A stretch of DNA of 64,000 bases from Crossiella sp. S99.2 (GTDB lineage Bacteria > Actinomycetota > Actinomycetes > Mycobacteriales > Pseudonocardiaceae): contig NZ_JALMDK010000006.1 of assembly GCF_023094165.1 (NCBI RefSeq), positions 496,001 to 560,000 on the forward strand, read 5' to 3'. Shown here in pieces: positions 61,484 to 64,000 of this stretch; position 1 is the stretch's first letter, and every line of letters begins with the position of its first letter. The notes beneath the pieces were generated by a model. It was given only the letters and a program-made list of their open reading frames with translations, ran no database searches and had not been told where the DNA came from. The position numbers and the translations under genes are program-made.

Positions 61484-62362
61484 TCAGCAGCGGATCGGCT
61501 TGGCGTGCGCCGGATCCAGCGCGTTGAACACCAGCTGGGCGACCAGCGGGTCCACCGCGACCAGGACGTGCTCGGAGAAGTTGAGCGGGCACAGGTCCTG
61601 CAGCACGTAGTTCTTGGCGTTGGGCGCGTGCATCCAGCCGCTGGTGTGCGGCCAGACCGCCTGGTCGTAGCGGGTCATCACGTTGGTGTAGCTGACCCCG
61701 GGCACCGCGACGCCGTCCTGGTTGAGCTTCTTGAGGAAGTCCGAGCCGTTGAGGAACTGCAGCGCGGAGGGGAACACCGGCCCCATGATGCCGTCGATGA
61801 TCGGGCCGAGGCCGAGTTTGCGGGCGAAGTCGAGCAGCTTGGGCAGGGCGAGCAGTTCGGTGCCGTTCCACAGCGGGGTCAGCGCCACGTAGCGGTTGAC
61901 CTTGTCCTTGCCGCCGAGGAACTTCACGTAGTGGTTGGGCATCAGGCTGCCCTCGGAGTGCCCGACGATGTCCACCTTGCGCGCCCCGGTGTGCTTGAGC
62001 ACCCGGTCCACGAACGCGCCGAACTCCTGGGCGCTCTGCTCCATCGGCAGCCGGCCGCCGATCTGGTTGATCGGGAACGGGGTCCCGGCAGGCACCCCGT
62101 AGGTCAGCGCGAACACGCAGTAGCCCCTGGCCTTGAGCTGCGGGGACAGGGTCAGCCAGTTCACGGTCATGTTCGCGCTGGCTCCATGCGCGAGCACCAC
62201 CGGTTCGGGGTGGGCCTTGCTCGGCTTGCACGCCCAGTCATTGGCTCCGGGCGGTGATCCGGGTTCGGTCGGCGGTACCGCGGCGACGGCCGATCCGGCG
62301 CCCACCACCAGCACCGTCAAGGCTGTCACCAGGGCAAAGACCAGGGCACGCAACGTCATCAT
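61484..62362 (-). CDS. Secreted lipase (class 2-like triacylglycerol lipase)
   Basis: 292 residues with a signal peptide (MMTLRALVFALVTALTVLVVGAGSAVA). The fold marks are VVLAHGASANMTVNW, YCVFALTYG, catalytic Ser in DIVGHSEGS and a C-terminal His (NFSEHVLV); two Cys pairs stabilise it. It resembles secreted actinobacterial lipases/esterases. Start ATG 62362 (or 62359) opens the signal peptide; the longer frame is not signal-like. Confidence 0.87.
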   Translation of the reverse strand: MMTLRALVFALVTALTVLVVGAGSAVAAVPPTEPGSPPGANDWACKPSKAHPEPVVLAHGASANMTVNWLTLSPQLKARGYCVFALTYGVPAGTPFPINQIGGRLPMEQSAQEFGAFVDRVLKHTGARKVDIVGHSEGSLMPNHYVKFLGGKDKVNRYVALTPLWNGTELLALPKLLDFARKLGLGPIIDGIMGPVFPSALQFLNGSDFLKKLNQDGVAVPGVSYTNVMTRYDQAVWPHTSGWMHAPNAKNYVLQDLCPLNFSEHVLVAVDPLVAQLVFNALDPAHAKPIRC

Positions 62363-62508
62363 CGACACCAGGTGTCCCTTCCGTGAACAGGGTGGCCCCG
62401 GACCAATCGTGATCGCGGTCACGCTGTGGTGGAATGGGTGCGAGCACAGCCTTGACCCGTCCTCGTTTGTGCTCGCGCACAACAACGAGGTTGGGCGGTG
62501 CGACGGCG

Positions 62509-63711
62509 GTGACGACCCCGAGTTTCCCGGACGCGGTGCGCAGGCTGGCCAGGCAGCTGACCGGTCAGGTGCCCCGGCTCGCGCTCGCGCTGGCCACCCG
62601 GATCCGCGCCGAGGTGCCCGCCTACCAGGACGACCGGCTGGTCAGCTTCGCCGATCTGGTCGCCGAGTGCGAGGCCAACCTGGTGCAGGGCCTGCGCGAT
62701 GTGGACAGCCCGTCCTGGAACGGCACGGACGCGGCCAGGGTGCTGGGCCGCCGCCGCGCCGAGCAGGGCTTCCCGGTGGAGGCGACCCTGCGCAGCTACC
62801 GCATCGGCGGGCAGTTCATGTGGGAGACCTTCGTCAGCGCGGCCGGCCCTGACCTGGGCGACCAGCGCGCGGTGCTGGCCGCCGCGACCACGCTGTGGAC
62901 CTTCATCGACACCTACTCCGCCGCGCTGGCCGAGGGCCACCGGCTGGCCAGTGAGGACCGGGCGCGCACCGACACCGAGGTCCGCTCGGCGTTGCTGGAG
63001 GCGTTGTTCACCGGCAAGTCCGCGGCCGGGCGGTCGCTGCTGGACTGCGCCGCGGACCTCCGGCTGCCCGCGGGCGGCCGGTTCCTGGTGGTGGTCGCGG
63101 ACACGCACGCGCTGCCCCGGATCGAGGAACGGCTGCGGCTGCGCGGCACGATCTCGGTGTGGCGGCAGGAGATCGACGCCCAGGCCGGCATCGTGCTGTT
63201 GTCCCCCAGCGGATCGCCGGAGCAGTTGTGCCTGCAGCTGGCCGGGCACACCAGGGCCAGGGTCGGGGTGAGCGCGGAGTACCACCAGATCGAGGCCACC
63301 CCGGCCGCCCGGCACGCCGCCGGACTGGCCCGCGCCGCGGTCGGCCCGCACGGACCGGGAGTGCTCAGACACGACCGGGCGCCGGTGCCGATCCTGCTGG
63401 CCAGCGCCCCGGAGGCGGCCCGCGCGGTGGCCCAGGCCGCGCTCGGCCCGGTGCTGGAACTGCCGGCGCGGGACCGGGAGCTGCTGCTGAGCACGCTGCG
63501 GGTCTGGCTCGGCCACGACGGCGCGACCAGTGCCGCGGCCGCCGAGCTGCATTGTCACCGGAACACGGTCCGGTACCGGTTGCGCAGGCTGGAGGACCTC
63601 ACCGGACTGTCGCTGACCAGCCCGAAGGCGCTGAGCGAGTTACACCTCGCGCTGGAGGCGTTGCGTCTTCTGCCTCAGCATGACACCCCCGCTGAGCGGG
63701 TAGGTTCTTGA
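62509..63711 (+). CDS. PucR/CdaR-family regulator
   Basis: 400 residues from GTG 62509 (a frame from ATG 62434 adds 25). N-terminal helical domain, a central GGDEF-like degenerate/PucR region, and the C-terminal HTH_30 with HCHRNTVRYRLRRLEDLTGLSL, diagnostic for the PucR family. Divergent from the secreted lipase gene, which it may control. Confidence 0.87.
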   Translation: MTTPSFPDAVRRLARQLTGQVPRLALALATRIRAEVPAYQDDRLVSFADLVAECEANLVQGLRDVDSPSWNGTDAARVLGRRRAEQGFPVEATLRSYRIGGQFMWETFVSAAGPDLGDQRAVLAAATTLWTFIDTYSAALAEGHRLASEDRARTDTEVRSALLEALFTGKSAAGRSLLDCAADLRLPAGGRFLVVVADTHALPRIEERLRLRGTISVWRQEIDAQAGIVLLSPSGSPEQLCLQLAGHTRARVGVSAEYHQIEATPAARHAAGLARAAVGPHGPGVLRHDRAPVPILLASAPEAARAVAQAALGPVLELPARDRELLLSTLRVWLGHDGATSAAAAELHCHRNTVRYRLRRLEDLTGLSLTSPKALSELHLALEALRLLPQHDTPAERVGS

Positions 63712-63713
63712 TC

Positions 63714-64000
63714 GTGACTACTTCTCCGCCGGAGGGCGGCCGACGCCGACCGGGTCCCGCCCCCCGGTTGAGCCGGGACCTCATCGCCGAGGCGGTCCTG
63801 GGTGTCGGCTTCGAGGAGGTCACGGTCACCGCGGTGGCCCAGCGACTCAGCGCCACCCACGCCGCGCTGTACCGGCACGTCACCGACCGGGACGATCTGG
63901 TGCGGGCCGCGGTCGAACGGGTCGCCGACCGCGCGCCCCAGCCCGAACTGGGTCCGGACTGGGAACAGTTGCTGCGCGGCGAGGCATGGGTGCGCTGGCG
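63714..64000 (+). CDS. TetR-family regulator (3' end outside window)
   Basis: The GTG start at 63714 is 2 bp after the pucR stop. The visible 95 residues contain a basic/Pro-rich leader (RRRPGPAPRLS) and a TetR HTH (RDLIAEAVLGVGFEEVTVTAVAQRLSATHAALYRHVTDRDDLVRAAVERV). The ligand domain lies beyond the right edge. Confidence 0.85.
   Translation, partial: MTTSPPEGGRRRPGPAPRLSRDLIAEAVLGVGFEEVTVTAVAQRLSATHAALYRHVTDRDDLVRAAVERVADRAPQPELGPDWEQLLRGEAWVRW

Overview
The window is high-GC actinobacterial DNA with many GTG/TTG starts and ATGA/GTGA gene overlaps. An ESX (type VII) PPE-like/EspG pair, a truncated hemoglobin O, a very large NAD-glutamate dehydrogenase and dense TetR/PadR/PucR regulators suggest the order Pseudonocardiales. 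The family and genus are inference; no rRNA is present.

Left chromosomal flank (1-24277). It opens with the 3' end of a Pro/Gly-rich ESX substrate gene and its EspG chaperone. Next come an MscS channel, truncated hemoglobin, a GH13 glucosidase and an EamA exporter. A minus-strand group follows: thioesterase, hypothetical protein, NAD-glutamate dehydrogenase, a GGDEF protein with a very long repetitive tail, EttA and a single-strand DNA-binding paralogue. A TetR-DrrA-DrrB-type efflux cassette and a cytochrome oxidase assembly/copper membrane protein lead up to tRNA-Arg(TCT).

Integrated element (about 24358-38938). A large serine recombinase gene runs antisense into the tRNA. A 14-bp repeat lies at both ends of the element. 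Inside are a TraB/FtsK-like translocase, a KorSA-like GntR repressor, and a RiPP cassette of precursor, ATP-grasp ligase and isoaspartyl methyltransferase homologue; this is the signature of an aspartimide-bearing graspetide. Two XRE(DUF5753)/DUF6879 regulatory modules are present, one fused and one split. The rest is a small XRE repressor with four 15-bp iterons, a 32-codon ORF ending in a strong hairpin, and an orphan membrane protein. Base composition drops noticeably in parts of the element. No replication initiator was found, so it is best described as an AICE-like element of reduced form.

Right chromosomal flank (39187-64000). This holds two SDR oxidoreductases, an MFS transporter gene interrupted by a small in-frame insertion with a stop, a large STAND ATPase with 14 WD40 repeats, and a DUF2165/MerR/DUF1996 group. 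It continues with an FMN reductase, a phosphopantetheinyl transferase, an SRPBCC-DUF4166-TetR operon with paired operators, a broken DUF3800 gene and a trypsin-like protease. A decarboxylase-GNAT-DUF6875 operon lies divergent from a PadR regulator. The window ends with a SnoaL-like protein, a small HTH protein with a hydrolase, a secreted lipase, a PucR regulator and a partial TetR gene.

The strongest candidates for something new are the graspetide cassette carried on an integrative element and the predicted swap of the recombinase C-terminus between integrated and excised states.
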